Source: Corydoras sp. C115 (Eukaryota > Chordata > Actinopteri > Siluriformes > Callichthyidae). Taken from it: a stretch of DNA of 64,000 nucleotides. The notes beneath the pieces are model-generated. The model was not told where the DNA came from and searched no databases. It saw nothing but the letters and a program-made list of their open reading frames with translations. A program made the position numbers and the translations under genes. Shown here one piece after another: positions 1-14,617 of this stretch. The stretch covers positions 214,501 to 278,500 of the forward strand of contig JAFMOC010000393.1 in assembly GCA_019802505.1 (NCBI GenBank), in the 5' to 3' direction. Within the stretch, counting starts at the first letter, position 1; each line of letters starts with the position of its first letter.

Positions 1-681
1 TATTTTTTAAACGCTCTGCATTTTTATTAATAATGGATTTGAAAAAAACACATGACTGCACTCAGACCTGTTGTTAAGTTGTTTCATCTAAATCCCCTTG
101 CGTGCACACAACTTCAACAATGACAACATTCTGCAAATAATTTCTAAATGTTTTAGCTGACTGGAACACGGTAAATACTGTCTGGCGCATCTTTAATAAA
201 TACTTGAAATAAGAAAGAAATCATGTGATTATTGTTCCCCAGGAGAGCAGAGAGTGTTTTTACGTGCTTGGCCTGTTTGGCTGGTCCAAGTACTCATGCA
301 TTCCTTCCAGGCAGTGGTAATAGCATGATAATAGCTCGTTTTTCAAGCTATTGTACTACTGCAGTCATTCAATCATTCCGTCTTAGGCTTCAATTTGTGG
401 TAAACGTGGCAATTACTAAAACCTCATTGTTAAAGCAAACTTGGACGACCAGTTTCTTAAGGTAGTATCACTTCTGTAAAGCTATTAGAAGCCAAGAAGT
501 CAAAGTGGACTTTATTTTCATCTCAGCTGTAAACAAGCACACACTGAGACATGACGAGGAAACTTAAAGTACACGCTGTGCAAACGCAAATGTAAAGAGG
601 CATGACACTGCAAAACCGGCTCAAACTCGATAAATAAACACGATAGAACTGTTTAATCAGTATGCCGTATAAGAACAAATA

Positions 682-685
<4 letters not shown>

Positions 686-739
<54 letters not shown>
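686..739. repeat. (TA)n microsatellite
   Basis: Perfect TA run ending where a plus-strand SINE head begins. Confidence 0.95.
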
Positions 740-742
<3 letters not shown>

Positions 743-1074
743 TTAGTGGTTGGCATGTTCTCCTCTCAGCACTAGGGATTCCCGGTTCGAATCCCCATCT
801 GGGTGGAGTTTCCATGTTCTCCCCGTGTCCGTGTGGGTTTCCTCCGGGTTCTCCGGTTTCCTCCCACAGTCCAAAAACATGGATCAAATCAATTGAATTC
901 TCCAAATTGCCCCATATAGAGTGTGTCTGTGTGAGTGAGTGTGTGCTCAGTGATAGTTTGGCGTCCTGTCCTGGGTGTATCTGCCCAGCGCCCGAGACGT
1001 TCTCCCCTGGATGGGCATGGGGAACCCCACCGCGACCCTAATAGAGGATAAAGCGGAAGATAATGAATGAATGG
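740..1074 (+). mobile_element. SINE copy (reference description)
   Basis: The family reads: tRNA-like head with A box (TGGCTTAGTGG) and B box (GGTTCGAATCC), V-SINE-like core (GTGGGTTTCCTCCGGGTTCT and onward to CCAAAAACATGG), family-specific body (TTGCCCCATATAGAGTGTGT), and tail (GGATAAAGCGGGAGATAATG then ATGAATG repeats). Full length is about 345 bp. Each plus copy contains a 75-codon open frame that is only consensus sequence. This copy lacks the first bases and abuts a TA run. Confidence 0.95.
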
Positions 1075-1129
1075 GAAAAAATAAATAAATAAAAAAAATA
1101 ATATATATATATATATGCAATTAAATATA

Positions 1130-1467
1130 TTCATTCATTATCTCCCGCTTTATCCTCTATTAGGGTCGCGGTGGGGTTCCCCATGCCCATCTAGGGGAGA
1201 ACGTCTCGGGCGCCGGGCAGATACACCCAGGACAGGGCGCCAATCCATCGCTGGGCACACACTCACTCACACACACACTCTATATGGGGCAATTTTGAGA
1301 ATTGCCCCATCAATTGACTTGATCCATGTTTTTGGACTGTGGGAGGAAACCGGAGAACCCGGAGGAAACCCACGCGGACACGGAAACTCCACCCAGATGG
1401 GGATTCGAACCGGGAATCCCTAGTGCTGAGAGGCGAACGTGCTAAACCACTAAGCCACCGTGCCACC
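1130..1467 (-). mobile_element. SINE copy, full length
   Basis: 12-bp target duplication CAATTAAATATA on both sides. Confidence 0.95.
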
Positions 1468-1479
1468 CAATTAAATATA

Positions 1480-2627
1480 AATAAATATAAATGTGTTTAT
1501 TCAGCAGTATGCTCAGCAGTGTGTCTGTGTTATTAAGTTGCAGTTGCAGTTACACTTTGCAATGTGTGTCTTGTGTGTAATAATCAGCGTGCTAGGATTT
1601 CAACTGCGTTGTTTTCCTCCCACAGTCCAAAAACATGGATTTGAGCTAAATTGGTTGCTCTAAATTGCCCTCATCCTAATTGCCCCTATGTAAATTGTCT
1701 GTGTCTGTGTGAGTGAGTAATTTTTTGTTACAGTTATAGTTTTTATATATTTACATGCTAATCTCATAACCACTAAGCCTGAAAACCAAAAAATGAATCT
1801 GTTTACTTATAAATAAAATATTCAAATAGTTTAAAGTTATTTGATTTGTAATTATTATATGATTGGTATGAAAATTTATGTAATATCCTTGTGTTTTCTG
1901 TTGTGTTTTCAGGAATTTCTAAAGAGAAATATATTAAAATAGTTTTAATCTATTACTCTTAATTACTACGTGTCTTAAATTCCAGTGCCTACGAACATCA
2001 CCAATTAGCTTTGCAAAATTAACAAGCCACACACAATCGAAAAACAAACTATAAACACTATAATAAAGACAGCAAAAAATATTTTAATCATATTCAAGTT
2101 CTTGTGTCTTAAGATATTAAACTATATAGTATTTTACAATGATATCTAGTAATCAGGACCTGGACATATTACGTTCAGATGTTACGTTATAAATAAAACC
2201 CTATTTTTCCTCATCTCATACAGGCTTGATGAAATACTCTTTATGTTAATTAATACATTTTTAAAATATGTTTACATTTTTTTAAGCACTAAGTGCTTCA
2301 AGCTGAATTATACTTTCTAATGTCTTTTGTTGCTCTAAAATAAAAGCTTTAACGAAACAAAATAAAACAACTTCATCTGACATGATCTGAATATAATGAA
2401 ACTGATCACATGACGTCCTATTCATGTGAATTTTTGCTTTAATGTCTTTGATTTTGTGTCTTATATATAATATATTTTGTGTTCTTGCACCTTTCACCCA
2501 GACACTTAGGTTCCAGACTCTTGGGAAAGGTTCCAGCACTTCAGTGACACTAATTAGAATATATGGTTAAGACAATGACTTAATGATTTGAAACTGTAAC
2601 ATTAGAGAATTTTTACTTATTCTTGAA

Positions 2628-2660
<33 letters not shown>
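1480..2660. other. Intergenic DNA
   Basis: AT-rich. An old SINE core remnant lies at about 1,612-1,720 (TTCCTCCCACAGTCCAAAAA); an ATT microsatellite at 2,629-2,660. No gene seen. Confidence 0.5.
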
Positions 2661-2661
<1 letters not shown>

Positions 2662-2666
2662 AATAA

Positions 2667-3020
2667 GGGCGGCACGGTGGCTTAGTGTTTGGCATGTTCT
2701 CCTCTCAGCACTAGGGATTCCCAGTTCGAATCCCCATCTGGGTGGAGTTTCCATGTTCTCCCCGTGTCTGCGTGAGTTTCCTCCGGGTTCTCCGGTTTCC
2801 TCCCACAGTCCAAAAACATGGATCAAGTCAATTGAATTCTTAAAATTGCCCCATATAGAGTGTGTCTGTGTGAGTGAGTGTGTGCCCAGTGATAGATTGG
2901 CGCCCTGTCCTGGGCCTATCTGCCCAGTGCCCGAGACGTTCTCCCCTGGATGGGCATGGGGAACCCCCCCCCCACGACCCTAATAGAGGATAAAGTGGGA
3001 GATAATAAATGAATGAATGA
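2667..3020 (+). mobile_element. SINE copy, full length
   Basis: Follows an ATT microsatellite; tail has an expanded C run (CCCCCCCCC). Confidence 0.95.
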
Positions 3021-3171
3021 ACTATTCAGGATTCCAATGAACCTATTCAAACAATATGTCTCTAAATAGGCAGTTTCATTTTATTAGTTATAAAAATACT
3101 AAATATAATAATATATACTTATAATTAAGGTGTGGGAAAACACTTTGAATACAATTGTTATTTATAATAAT

Positions 3172-3489
3172 AATTCATTCACTATCTCCCACTTTATCCT
3201 CTATTAGGGTCGCGGTGGGGTTCCCCATGCCCATCCAGGGGAGAACGTTTCGGGCGCCAATCCATCGTTGGGCACACACTCACTCACACAGACACACTCT
3301 ATATGGGGCAATTTGGAGAATTCAATTGACTTGATCCATGTTTTTGGACTGTGGGAGGAAACCGGAGAACCCGGAGGAAACTCACGCAGACACGGGGAGA
3401 ACATGGAAACTCCACCCAGATGGGGATTCGAACCGGGAATCCCTAGCACTGAGAGGAGAACGTGCTAACCACTAAGCCACCGTGCCGCC
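3172..3489 (-). mobile_element. SINE copy with small internal deletion
   Basis: About 25 bp missing between CGGGCGC and CAATCCATCG; otherwise head to tail. Confidence 0.95.
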
Positions 3490-4020
3490 ACCCTGAATAG
3501 TTTTGATTTAAATTCTTCAGGATTAATAAAGTATTCTGATACAGATTCCTTTGTTAATTTGCCTCTTTGGCTACTGACATCAACAAAGGGCTTTAACATG
3601 AAGTTACATTATTACATTTACCTTCCTTATAGTAAATTCAAAGGTTTGATTGTGGCGTGGCCTGATATACCACACAGAATAAGAAAGCGAAATTACTGCA
3701 CTGTTCCCCAGACATTTCTAATCTAGGCAGGGGTGGGTCTGAGAAATTAAATGTAATTAGAAGCAGGTCATGGAATTGATGGCAGTTTACACAATGACAT
3801 ACGGCACAATCTATTTCTAAAGTCAAAACGATTATCGATCATTGTTCTTTTTAAATCGTTGGTTGAAAATTAGGTCACGTTGGGGAATTTGTCAACTCCA
3901 TCGATAATTATGTGTTTCGTGTTCATGGTTTTTGGCTCTAACCTATTTATTTCGTATTGTTAACATTCTTGCGGTGTCCAAACAGGCTAGTATAGCATAG
4001 TAAACAGCATTGTATAGTTT

Positions 4021-4157
4021 ATTCATTCATTCATTATCCTCCGCTTTATCCTCTATTAGGGTCGCGCGGGGGGGGGGTTCCCCATGCCCATCCAGGGGAG
4101 AACGTCTCGGGCGCTGGGCAGATACACCCAGGACAGGGCGCCGATCCATCGCTGGGC
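4021..4157 (-). mobile_element. SINE, 3'-domain-only copy
   Basis: Only the last 137 bp, breaking at GCCCAGCG. Flanks share GTATAGT. G run of about 10. Confidence 0.85.
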
Positions 4158-4264
4158 GTATAGTATAGTTAATTTTTAAAAAATGTCCAGCTGTAGCTTC
4201 TTTCGTCGATCTTTCAAGCATCCCAGAATATCAGAAGGAAGGCCTGCCAACACTGCAGGTTTAC

Positions 4265-4720
4265 ATTTAGAGTAACATTTATCCGTTTTGTAAACACTTT
4301 ATATGAATCCAGTATTCATTGTGCATTATAAACACATTCATAATGCTTCATAAAGTAATTGTACTTCTTTATAATACTTGTCATAAGCCTTTGTTAAGAT
4401 ACGATAAGCTAAGATCCATTCATTCATTATCTTCCGCTTTATCCTCTATTAGGGTCGCGGTGGGGTTCCCCATGCCCATCCAGGGGAGAACGTCTCGGGC
4501 GCTGGGCTGATAGACCCAGGACAGGGCGCCAATCCATCGCTGGATAAGCTAAGATATGCCTTCATTTGTCTCACAATGGGGAAATTCACATCTATAGATG
4601 TGCATAACCAAACCCACGCGTTATAAGAACATACCATAAGGCTTTATAACAAAATAACATAATGCAAATGTACATATTTTAAGAATTGAACAACTTTATA
4701 ACAACTTTATAATGCTTTAT
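4265..4720. repeat. Possible DNA-transposon remnant hosting a short SINE
   Basis: Repeated motifs built from CATTATAAA, ATAATGCTT and TTTATAATGC on both strands suggest an old palindromic element. The SINE fragment at 4,416-4,543 lies inside it. Confidence 0.3.
4416..4543 (-). mobile_element. SINE, 3'-domain-only copy
   Basis: 128 bp, breaking at CCAGCGATGG, with a perfect 12-bp duplication ATAAGCTAAGAT. Confidence 0.92.
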
Positions 4721-4724
4721 AATG

Positions 4725-5142
4725 CTTCTGCTGAACAAATGGTAGCTCCTCCTGAAGGCAAACACAGAGAGGATGAGGAGGAGCTTCTTCCCGACGGCGA
4801 TTCGGACCCTGAACCAGGACTAAACGGACATAATCCCACCCACAACACTTTCGTGTCTAAAATACTTGTAACCCTGCACTGCAATATTTGCACTAAAGCA
4901 CAACCCACTTTATAATTCCATTTATAATTCCATTATAATTCCCTTTGCACAGTGTATATACAGAGTTCAATTTTATTTTTATCTTTATTTTTATCTTTAT
5001 TCTTCTATTTTTCTTATCCTTTACAAATTAACAATTAAACTTTCTGTGGCGGGGTCAGGTAAGAATTTCACTGCTGGCTGTACCATGTACAGTATATCTA
5101 CGCATGTGACGAATAAACCTGATTCTGATTCTGATTCCCCCC
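4725..5142 (+). mobile_element. Probable retroelement 3' end
   Basis: The sequence resembles 3' ends of fish non-LTR elements: a conserved run of CTTTGCACAGTGTATATA-type text, then GTGACGAATAAACCTGATTC with repeated GATTCT at the end. No coding frame is intact. Confidence 0.4.
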
Positions 5143-5667
5143 GAAATTGATATTAAGTGCTCATAACTGTTTTTGAAAGCAAATAAGGGCTCTTATTATT
5201 ATAATAAGGGCATAAATATCAGGACATAATGAACAATAAAAGTAAAAAATGCTCTTATATTACGCTAAAATAAAATCGTCATTCAAAGAATCCAAAGGGA
5301 CTGTCAAGAGTTTCAGCGTGAGACAATTATCTACAATTAGAATTAATTATCCACAAATTTATATTCGACAAATACATCCTCGTAACATCCCTGTAACTCA
5401 TCTTTACCCTTTATTAAAAGAAATAGAGGCAAGCCTAAAAAAAAAGTAAGAAACAAAAAGAATAGCAAATTGGAAAGAGAATGAAAAGAGAAAAGCAGAA
5501 AAGGGACAATGAAATGAAGCGAAGGCGAGAGAACAAGAAAGAGAATGTTAAATATGCAGGATTGCCTTCGAGAGGTGTGTCTTCATTGCTGTTTAGAGAA
5601 ACGGGTGCAGAGAGATGATATAAGGCCCGTGATGATGTATCAGGTTTTAGTTTAGGACTGAATAACA

Positions 5668-8600
5668 ATGGCGGAGTACAGGACACTGAGCCTCGTGTTC
5701 ATTATAGCCTACCTCACCAAAGGTACATTTTACTGTTTTTACATCTTTCTAAGAGACTTACAAATGTCTGACAACAGAACTTCAGTCAGTTCATTTATGA
5801 GACATGTTTAGTGTATTTAGTCTGTTTTTTTGTGTGAAAATAGACACAAAATATCTGTGAACGGTGTACAGTGTGGTAGTCCGTTATTGTCAGCAAAAAA
5901 TGATAAAATTATATGCATATGGTTGTGTATATATAATTATTATATTGCAGTTGCTAAAGTTTTATGTACAGTATAATGATTTGGATGTCTGCAGTTAACA
6001 TTTGTTATGGATGTTGATATATTATATATATATATTATAATATATATTATAAAATAATATTTTAATAATTTTCTATTAAAATAATAGAAAATTATTAAAA
6101 TATTACATTTTTTATAGTTTTACTTAAATTCAACAAATCAAAACTAAGAAAAAACTATTTATTTATTATTTTATTTAATATTATAAATATTTGGTTATTT
6201 ATTTATCATGCAATATTACTCAATTTAACAGATTTGTGAGTGGCAGATGATCTAGTATATTTTATTTTCATTTTAATCGTATACAGTGAAACAAAACAAC
6301 ATTCCTTCAGAATTAAGGTGCTATATCGGACAATAAACTACACACCCTGCGCAAAAAGTGTTCACGATAAATACAATTCACAAAATACAGAACAATAAAC
6401 AATAAGTATCAGAAGGGAACCGTGCAGGTGGCTCACTGGTGTGTTCTATGAATGTTAAGGACTGGCTTGAAGTTTAAAGGTAAAATTATAGTCACATTTT
6501 TTATTTAAAGGACGGAGGTCTACTAAAAACCCATCTGCACAACACATGTTTGTGGAAGTGCATTATAAACCAAGGATCTGAGAAGAAGTGCTAAAGATTT
6601 TGGACCACAGTCAGACTCAATGTTTGCGGTCATTCAGAATTCTTACTTCCATCGATGATGGCAAGCCGTTCTGGTCTAGAGGTAGAACACGCTGTGTTCC
6701 CTTTGGCGAGCAGCAGCTCCTTCCTGCAGCCCCGCCATGCACAGCATTGTAGTTAAGTGTTCTCCTGAAAGTAGAAAAGGAAGAGAAAAGAAAAGAGTTG
6801 GTTCTGTCTTTCTGTGCATTGTGTGGTCAGGCCCTGCTTTGATTCCCGGTCCCAACAAGTATTAAGGCTGAAGTGCCCTTGGGCAAGGCCCCTAATATTA
6901 AATGCTCCCCGGGTGCCTTATGGAGAGCCACCAGCCAGTTTGGGTAAATAAACGTGGAGGACACACTCATCTGTGTGGAAGCACTGTAGGCAAAATAGGT
7001 CACTTTATCGCTTGACTAGATGTCCAAAGCATTAAAAGCTTTTCCTCCGAGGTCTTTTTCATGCCACAAAACACTTTTGCAAACCTTTTTGTTTTAAAAA
7101 TCTGACTTTGATATAATCCTGTTTATTAGATAAAATAGGGCACCCATTTATATTTGATTGTTTACTTATTCATTGAAAACACCTGATCATTTTTTACCTT
7201 CAAATTATCTGATAAACATAAAAGTTGTCAGCTATGTATAAAAAAAACAAGTCCCACTGGAGGCAGAACAAGTATTACCTCCCAAAGTCTTTATTTAACA
7301 GATATCCCTTTAAACTCAGCCAAATAAACCACAGAAACCAGAACAAACCATGTTATAGAAATATATAGAAAACAGCAGCGAGCAAAGCGTGCTCTGTGAC
7401 GAAATGAGTTATAGGTTGAAAAGTTGCATTAAATACATCAAAGAAGAAACTTTAAGTAGTATTTTATTAAGTCTGGAACAAATAGCTCTTTCAAGTGTCT
7501 TATTAATACACTAATAACAAAAAGTTACTGTCACGAAAATGAGGATTTTAGATCTTAAAATTGCATTTAAAAGTGCTAAAGTGTTAAAATTGTATTTAAA
7601 ATCCCTAAAAGTGCTATATAAATAAAAAGTATTATTATTATTATTATTATTAAATTTACATAACTTTATTCATACAAATTTAGCAAGTGTTTCCCTGACC
7701 CAGTATGTTGGCTCATAATTTAATAATATAATATGTATATCTGTGTGTGTGTGTATGTATATATGTGTGTGTATGTATATATATATATATATATATATAG
7801 TATCATTCCAAAATCACAGCAACCAAAATACAAAAACAGGTTGAACATCGTGGACCTTAAACTGGACCAACTGCATTTTAAAGGGGATTAGTCAATAAAG
7901 TTCAGAGAGTCTTTAAGATCACAGAAGATAAACGTGAATTGACTGTTCAACAGCTTTTATTCATGTTGTCACAGATAAGGTCACCAGGTTTAAAAGATGC
8001 TAAAATAATATAAAAAAACAAATAATAACATAGTAACTTGTTAAATAAAACTAATAAGGTTCATTATAATTGTTTATGCTTCTAAAATACTAAACTAAAA
8101 AAACTAAAACAATGCATTTTTTTATTTAAAAATACCAGTAGTAGGTAAGATAGCGGAAGATAATGGATGGTGGATGGAATTCCAGTAGTATCACTTTAAA
8201 AACAACATTCAACCAGTGAACAATTTTGAAGAAGAAAAAAAGGCAAAAAAGAATAAAAATGTGAAGTGTTCTTCATGACATCAAAATGGTTAGATGATAA
8301 ATATGTGAATAAATAACCAAAACCCATAATAAGAGGTAAAAACATATATAAATAATTAAACATAACAGGAATGATCTCCAAGCCAACAACTTGGATTCAG
8401 AGTCGAAAGAAATAATACCGCTCTCCAAGCTGAGAAAAAGAAAACCAAATATCAGAACAGGTCGTCACTGTTGGTGACAAAATCGGGTTCAGTTTAAGAC
8501 TAAATCACTGGTGTTGCTGCTCGAACCACGTAGAGACATCTTGAGTCACTTCTTGGTGGTTGTTACAGAGAATATAAACCTCCACAGGATCCTAAAGAGT

Positions 8601-11600
8601 AAGAATGTTGAATGTTGTGGTAATTGAAGCAACACAATTGAACACAATTTTGTCTTTTTTCAGGTTGCCAAACACAACAGGATGGTAAGTTACTTTTACA
8701 ATTCTATTATTTTATTTTATTATTGTATTATTATTCTATATTTTTTATAATTCCGTCAAAGGTCTTGACTGTTCTAAAGGTTATTGGCGCCTGAACATAA
8801 AAATTGGTTAGCATACACTTAGATAAACTGATGAAAAGAATGTAATGAGGAAATATGATGTCACCGTTTACAGAACCAAACATGCAGTTTTGACTGAATG
8901 AGGAAATGAAAGCGGGTAGAACGTAAAACAAGTGGATTTATTGGACAAGGCGAAAATGCAACTGCAAAATAAACTTATCTTTACGCCTCACCGCTAGTTT
9001 TGAATGATAATAGATTAGACACCTTTGTAAGAAGACACTTGGTGGGTGAGTTAGATGGAGAGAATTTGAAACGTGCCATAACAACATCAGAACATCATGC
9101 TGCCTAAAAGCAAGTTGCCAGATCCCCTACCTACAGTACAGGTCATTACTCCACACCAACATTAAACAAAGATCTGAGTTTAGATTTGGCTTTGTGCAAG
9201 TGCAAGGTGCTCCAGCAGCTGCTCAAAACCAGAGTGGTGGAGTTTGACGCAGCTAAAAATTATAGAGATGAAAGACATGCCACGATACCCGCTGGACGGT
9301 CGGGGCATGAGCTGCTTGTAGGCGGCATGGTGGCATAGTGGTTACCACTTCCGCCTTTCATCAGAAACCAGGGATCAAGGTTTGAGTCCCAATCTGGTTG
9401 GATGTTCTCCCCTTTTCCAAGTAGTTTCTCCATGTTTCTGGTTTCCTTCAACAGTCCAAAAACTTGGATTTAAGGTGAATTGGCTGTTCTAAATTTCTCC
9501 TATCTAAATTTTCCCTATACAGTCTGTGTGTATGAGCTTGTGAGTGTGTGTGTGTCCAAGGAAGAACCCCATGTGTTTCGTATGTTGCATGTGGGGGCCC
9601 ATCAACATGCACACAAACATAGAGCCTGGACCTGTTTGGGGTCTGGTGCTATGCTTTTTCAGACAGAGAGACAGCAAGTTGGTAAAACGATGTGGATTGA
9701 ACGCATCCAGAAAGATGATCACTGAAAAGACAAAGAATGTAGAGAAAGTCTAAGGTGGAATACTGCAGAAAAAAAAACAACAACACAAAAAATAGAGTTG
9801 CAGGTTCATGTGCATCACTAATGGCACGTTTCAGATGAGGGAATAAAAGTAACACATGAAAAACATTGTGTTGTCAATGTTGGAAAAAGATAAACCAAAG
9901 TAAATAACAAACAAAATATTTTTTTAAATCTTTTTTTTTTTTTTTTATTTTTTTTTTTTTTTTTTTATAAAAAACCACCCCTGTATCATGTTAAATTACT
10001 TTATCCTAAATTAATTCTGCTTGTGAAGTATAAAATTGAGTAGAAAATGGCAATTTATCCATAGAAAACAGAATTAATTAATTACCACTAATTAGTTAAT
10101 TCATTGGTCATTTTTTATAAAATTGATTTATGTGTTGTCATCGACGATGAACAATGTGCAAAGTTTCTGCTTAATCGGATAACGGGAAGTGAGTGAAATA
10201 GCATTTGCAAGCTTTTTACCAAACACACAGACAGATGAAACTAATATAGGGCTGGTTATAATAATAATTCATTCATTCATTATCTCCCGCTTTATCCTCT
10301 ATTAGGGTCGCGGTGGGGTTCCCCATGCCCATCCAGGGGAGAATGTCTCGGGCGCTGGGCAGATACACCCAGGACAGGACGCCAATCCATCGCTGGGCAC
10401 ACACTCACTCACACAGACACACTCTATATGGGGCAATTTTGAGAATTCAATTGACTTCATCCATGTTTTTGGACTGTGGGAGGAAACCGGAGAACCCGGA
10501 GGAAACCTACGCAGACACAGGGAGAACATGGAAACTCCACCCAGATGGGGATTCGAACCGGGAATCCCTAGCGCTGAGAGGCGAACGTGCTAAACCACTA
10601 AGCCACCGTGCCGCCCGGTTATAATAATAATAATAATAATAATGGGAGGCACGGTGACTTAGTGTTAGCACGTCTGTCTCTCAGCACTAGGTATTCCTGG
10701 TTCGAATTCCAATCTGGGTGGAGTTTCCATGTTCTCCCCTTGTCCTCGTGGGTTTCCTCCGGGTTTTCCGGTTTCCTTCCACAGTCCAAAAACATGGATC
10801 AAGTCAATTAAGTTCTCCAAATTGCCCCATATAGAGTGTGTATGTGTGAGTGAGTGTGTACCCAGTGATAGATTGGCGTCCTGTCCTGGGTGTATCTGCC
10901 CAGAGCCCAAAACGTTCTCCCCTGGATGGGCATGGGGAACCCCACCGCGACCCTAATAGAGGATAAAGTGGGAGATAATGAATGAATAATAATAACAATG
11001 AAGTAATCTGCTATTTTTTATTTCATTTTGTCAGTATGTGGCTTCGCTCCACTAAATACCAAGATAGTCGGCGGTCAGAATGCTGCTGCTGGAGCTTGGC
11101 CATGGCAAGTCAGTCTGCACGCTTCAGGACAGCACTTCTGTGGTGGAACCCTCATTAGCAGTAAATGGGTCCTGACAGCAGCACACTGCTTCGCATCGTA
11201 GGGTTTTAATTTATAATTAAACAGAAAAATAAATCATCTATAGCAGAGAAAAAACATGCTTAGTGAACTGCCATGATTTTTGTTTGTTACAGATACACAT
11301 ATACTGATGTGACGGTTTACCTGGGTTTGCAATCTCAGAGTGGACAAACTGCCAACTTTCAGACATCATTTCTCGACATGGTCATCAAACATCCATCCTA
11401 CAATCCCAGCACTCAAGATAATGACCTTACTTTACTGAAGCTGTCCACGACCATCACGTTCACAAACTACATCCGTCCAGTCTGCTTGGCTGCAGCCGGA
11501 AGCACTTTCTTCACCAATACAACATCATGGGTCACTGGATGGGGAGACACTGCTTTTAATGGTATGCATAAAAAAAACTACTGAGGATGTTATATCTTTC

Positions 11601-14120
11601 CAGAAATGTATTTTATAAAAGTTTTGTTCAAGTGTTTTTCTAATTTGTAAATGATTTTATCACAAAAGCTAATAAAGGAATCTAAAAACCTAAGGGAGTC
11701 ACGCAAAAAACAAAAACTGGTCAAAAATTTATAACACTGCATGAGTTAAGAGTCTGACTTTCTTACCCCTAAAGACATGGAGCATAAAAAATGACATTTC
11801 ATTCCCACTGAGCATTACAACAGTTTTCCTCTTTGCATTTTCATCAGCCTAATTCTTTTTTTTTTTTTTTTTTGCAGTACCTCTTACTTCTCCGGGAACC
11901 TTACAGGAGGTTCAGATTCCTATAATTGGGAACAGGCAGTGTAACTGTCTAGATGGAGTGGGAACAATAACCAACAACATGATATGTGCTGGAGTGCTGA
12001 CAGGAGGAAAAGACTCATGCCAGGTATCGTTCTTTCAATCACTTTATGTTGTTTTATCATTATTTAAGGATTTGTTAAACTACAACTCGTCGACTCTGGT
12101 TTGCTCCTGTGCAGGGCGACTCAGGAGGTCCGCTGGTTGTCAAAGTAGGCACTCGCTGGGTCCAGGCTGGCATTGTGAGTTTTGGAGTTAAATGTGCCCT
12201 GGCTAACTATCCTGGTGTTTATACGAGGGTTTCTCAGTACCAGAATTGGATTAATGCAACTGTCACCGCAAGCTACCCAGGTTTCCTTACCTATAGTTCC
12301 AGTGGAATTGATTCGGACCTGGCCGTGACATGCAATGGAATACCTGCGGTCACTCAGCCTCCCACAACTGTCCCTCCACGTAAGCAGATTCAGGATAGAT
12401 ACCTCTACCGTGAATTAAAGACCAATTTTAACATGTCTTTTTTTCCCCTTAGCTGTGGTTTGTGGCACTACCACACTGAAAAGCATTCCTGCACCGGGCA
12501 TCTCCTTGTCGACTAACGGTCAGTGGCCTTGGATGGCCAGCATCCAAAAAAACGGTTCTCATGTCTGTGGTGGAACCCTGATTGCTGAGAAGTTTGTCTT
12601 GACTTCAGCTTCTGCTTTCCTAGGTAAACACACACCATATGCTCAGAAAGATTATTAAAACAGCAATAAGTCATCCATCCACCCATTATCTTCTGCTTTA
12701 TGCTATATTAGGGTCACGGGGGGGTTCCCCATGCCCATCCAGGGGAGAACGTCTCAGGCGCTGGGCAGATACACCCAGGACAGGACACCAATCTATCACT
12801 GGACACACACTTACTCACACAGACACACTCTATATGGGGCAATTTGGAGAACTCAATTGACTTGATCCATGTTTTTGGACTGTGGGAGGAAACCGGAGAA
12901 CCCGGAGGAAACCTACGCGGACACGGGGAGAACAGATCTACTGTTACATATTCATAATTTAACTATTCTTTGGAATTTTCACGAGGTGATGTTCACCCAG
13001 TTCAATTTTTGCAAATAAATATAGTTTATTAGAACATTAAACACATACAGTACCAGTCAAAAGTTTGGACACACCACTGTTTTCTACACTTGTTGTTCTC
13101 TTATTGTTCCCAGATTGTAGTCCATCTGTTTGTGTTCTACAGTACATACTGTGTACGTCCTCTTTACTCTGTTCTCAATGGTCAGGACCCCAATAGTAGC
13201 ACCACAGAGCAGGGATTATTTGGTGGGTGCATTATTCCTATCCCTGCAGTCTCACTAAGGTGGAGAAACTGCTACATTAAACCCCCTCACCACATCAGTG
13301 TCACTGCAGAACTGACAATACACAATCCACCACCCAAATGATACATGTTCTGTGATGCTCCTGAGAACCAACAGGGGACTAACAACAACAAAGAACACAG
13401 ATGGACTACAGTCTGGAATTGTTAAACTACAAAGTCCATTTATATGATAAGTGGAGGAAATGGATGATCGAGCGAGAAGGGGGCGTGCCCTTTTAACTGG
13501 TACTTCATGACATGTTTATATGTTTTAACGCCAAAGCAGCAAGTTTCCAAAATCAAAGAGTAAAACTTAACAGGTTGTATTACATGTTCTAAATCCACTA
13601 CTTAAACATGACATACTAATCATGTTCTACATTTTTTTGTTTTCCAGTCCCTTTAATGCTTCTGAATGGAATGTGGTCCTGGGTCTGCTTTCACAGACAG
13701 GATCCAACCCTAATAATGTCTCAGTAAACGTGCTTACTATGACACCAAGCCCTGGTGGTGGCACCAGCATAGCAGTGCTGGAACTGTCTGCCAAGCCAAT
13801 GCTTTCATCTAACATCCAGCCCATCTGCGTGGACTTGGGCACAGCCACGTTTAAAACCGACTCTAAGTGTTGGGTGGCTGGCTGGGGTGTAAACGGAGGA
13901 GGTACAGATTTGTTAAGAGTGTGTTATATTTAGTAATATCAATAATCTTTCAGACCTTGTTATTAACTCGGTTTTCTTTGCCTTGTAGCTCAGGGCACAC
14001 TTGAACAGTTTGACACCACCATAATGTCCTGCGGAAATTCATCTACATCGAACAGCATTTGTACACTTCCCATGTCACTTACCCAGGTGATTCATTAACA
14101 CTTAAAAATCTTTTAATGAC

Positions 14121-14183
<63 letters not shown>

Positions 14184-14531
14184 TCCATCCATTATCTTCT
14201 GCTTTATCCTATATTAGGGTCGCGGTGGGGTTCCCCATGCCCATCCAGGGGAGAACGTTTCGGGCGCTGGGCAGATACACCCAGGACAGGGTGCCAATCT
14301 ATCGCTGGGCACACACTCACTCACACAGACACACTCTATATGGGGCAATTTGGAGAACTCAACTGACCTTGATCCATGTTTTTGGACTGTGGTAGGAAAC
14401 CGGAGAACCCGGAGGAAACCCACGCAGACACGGGGAGAACATGGTAACTCCACCCAGATGGGGATTCGAACCGGGAATCCCTAGCGCTGAGAGGAGAACG
14501 TGTGCTAACCACTAAGCCACCATTCACCGTG

Positions 14532-14617
<86 letters not shown>

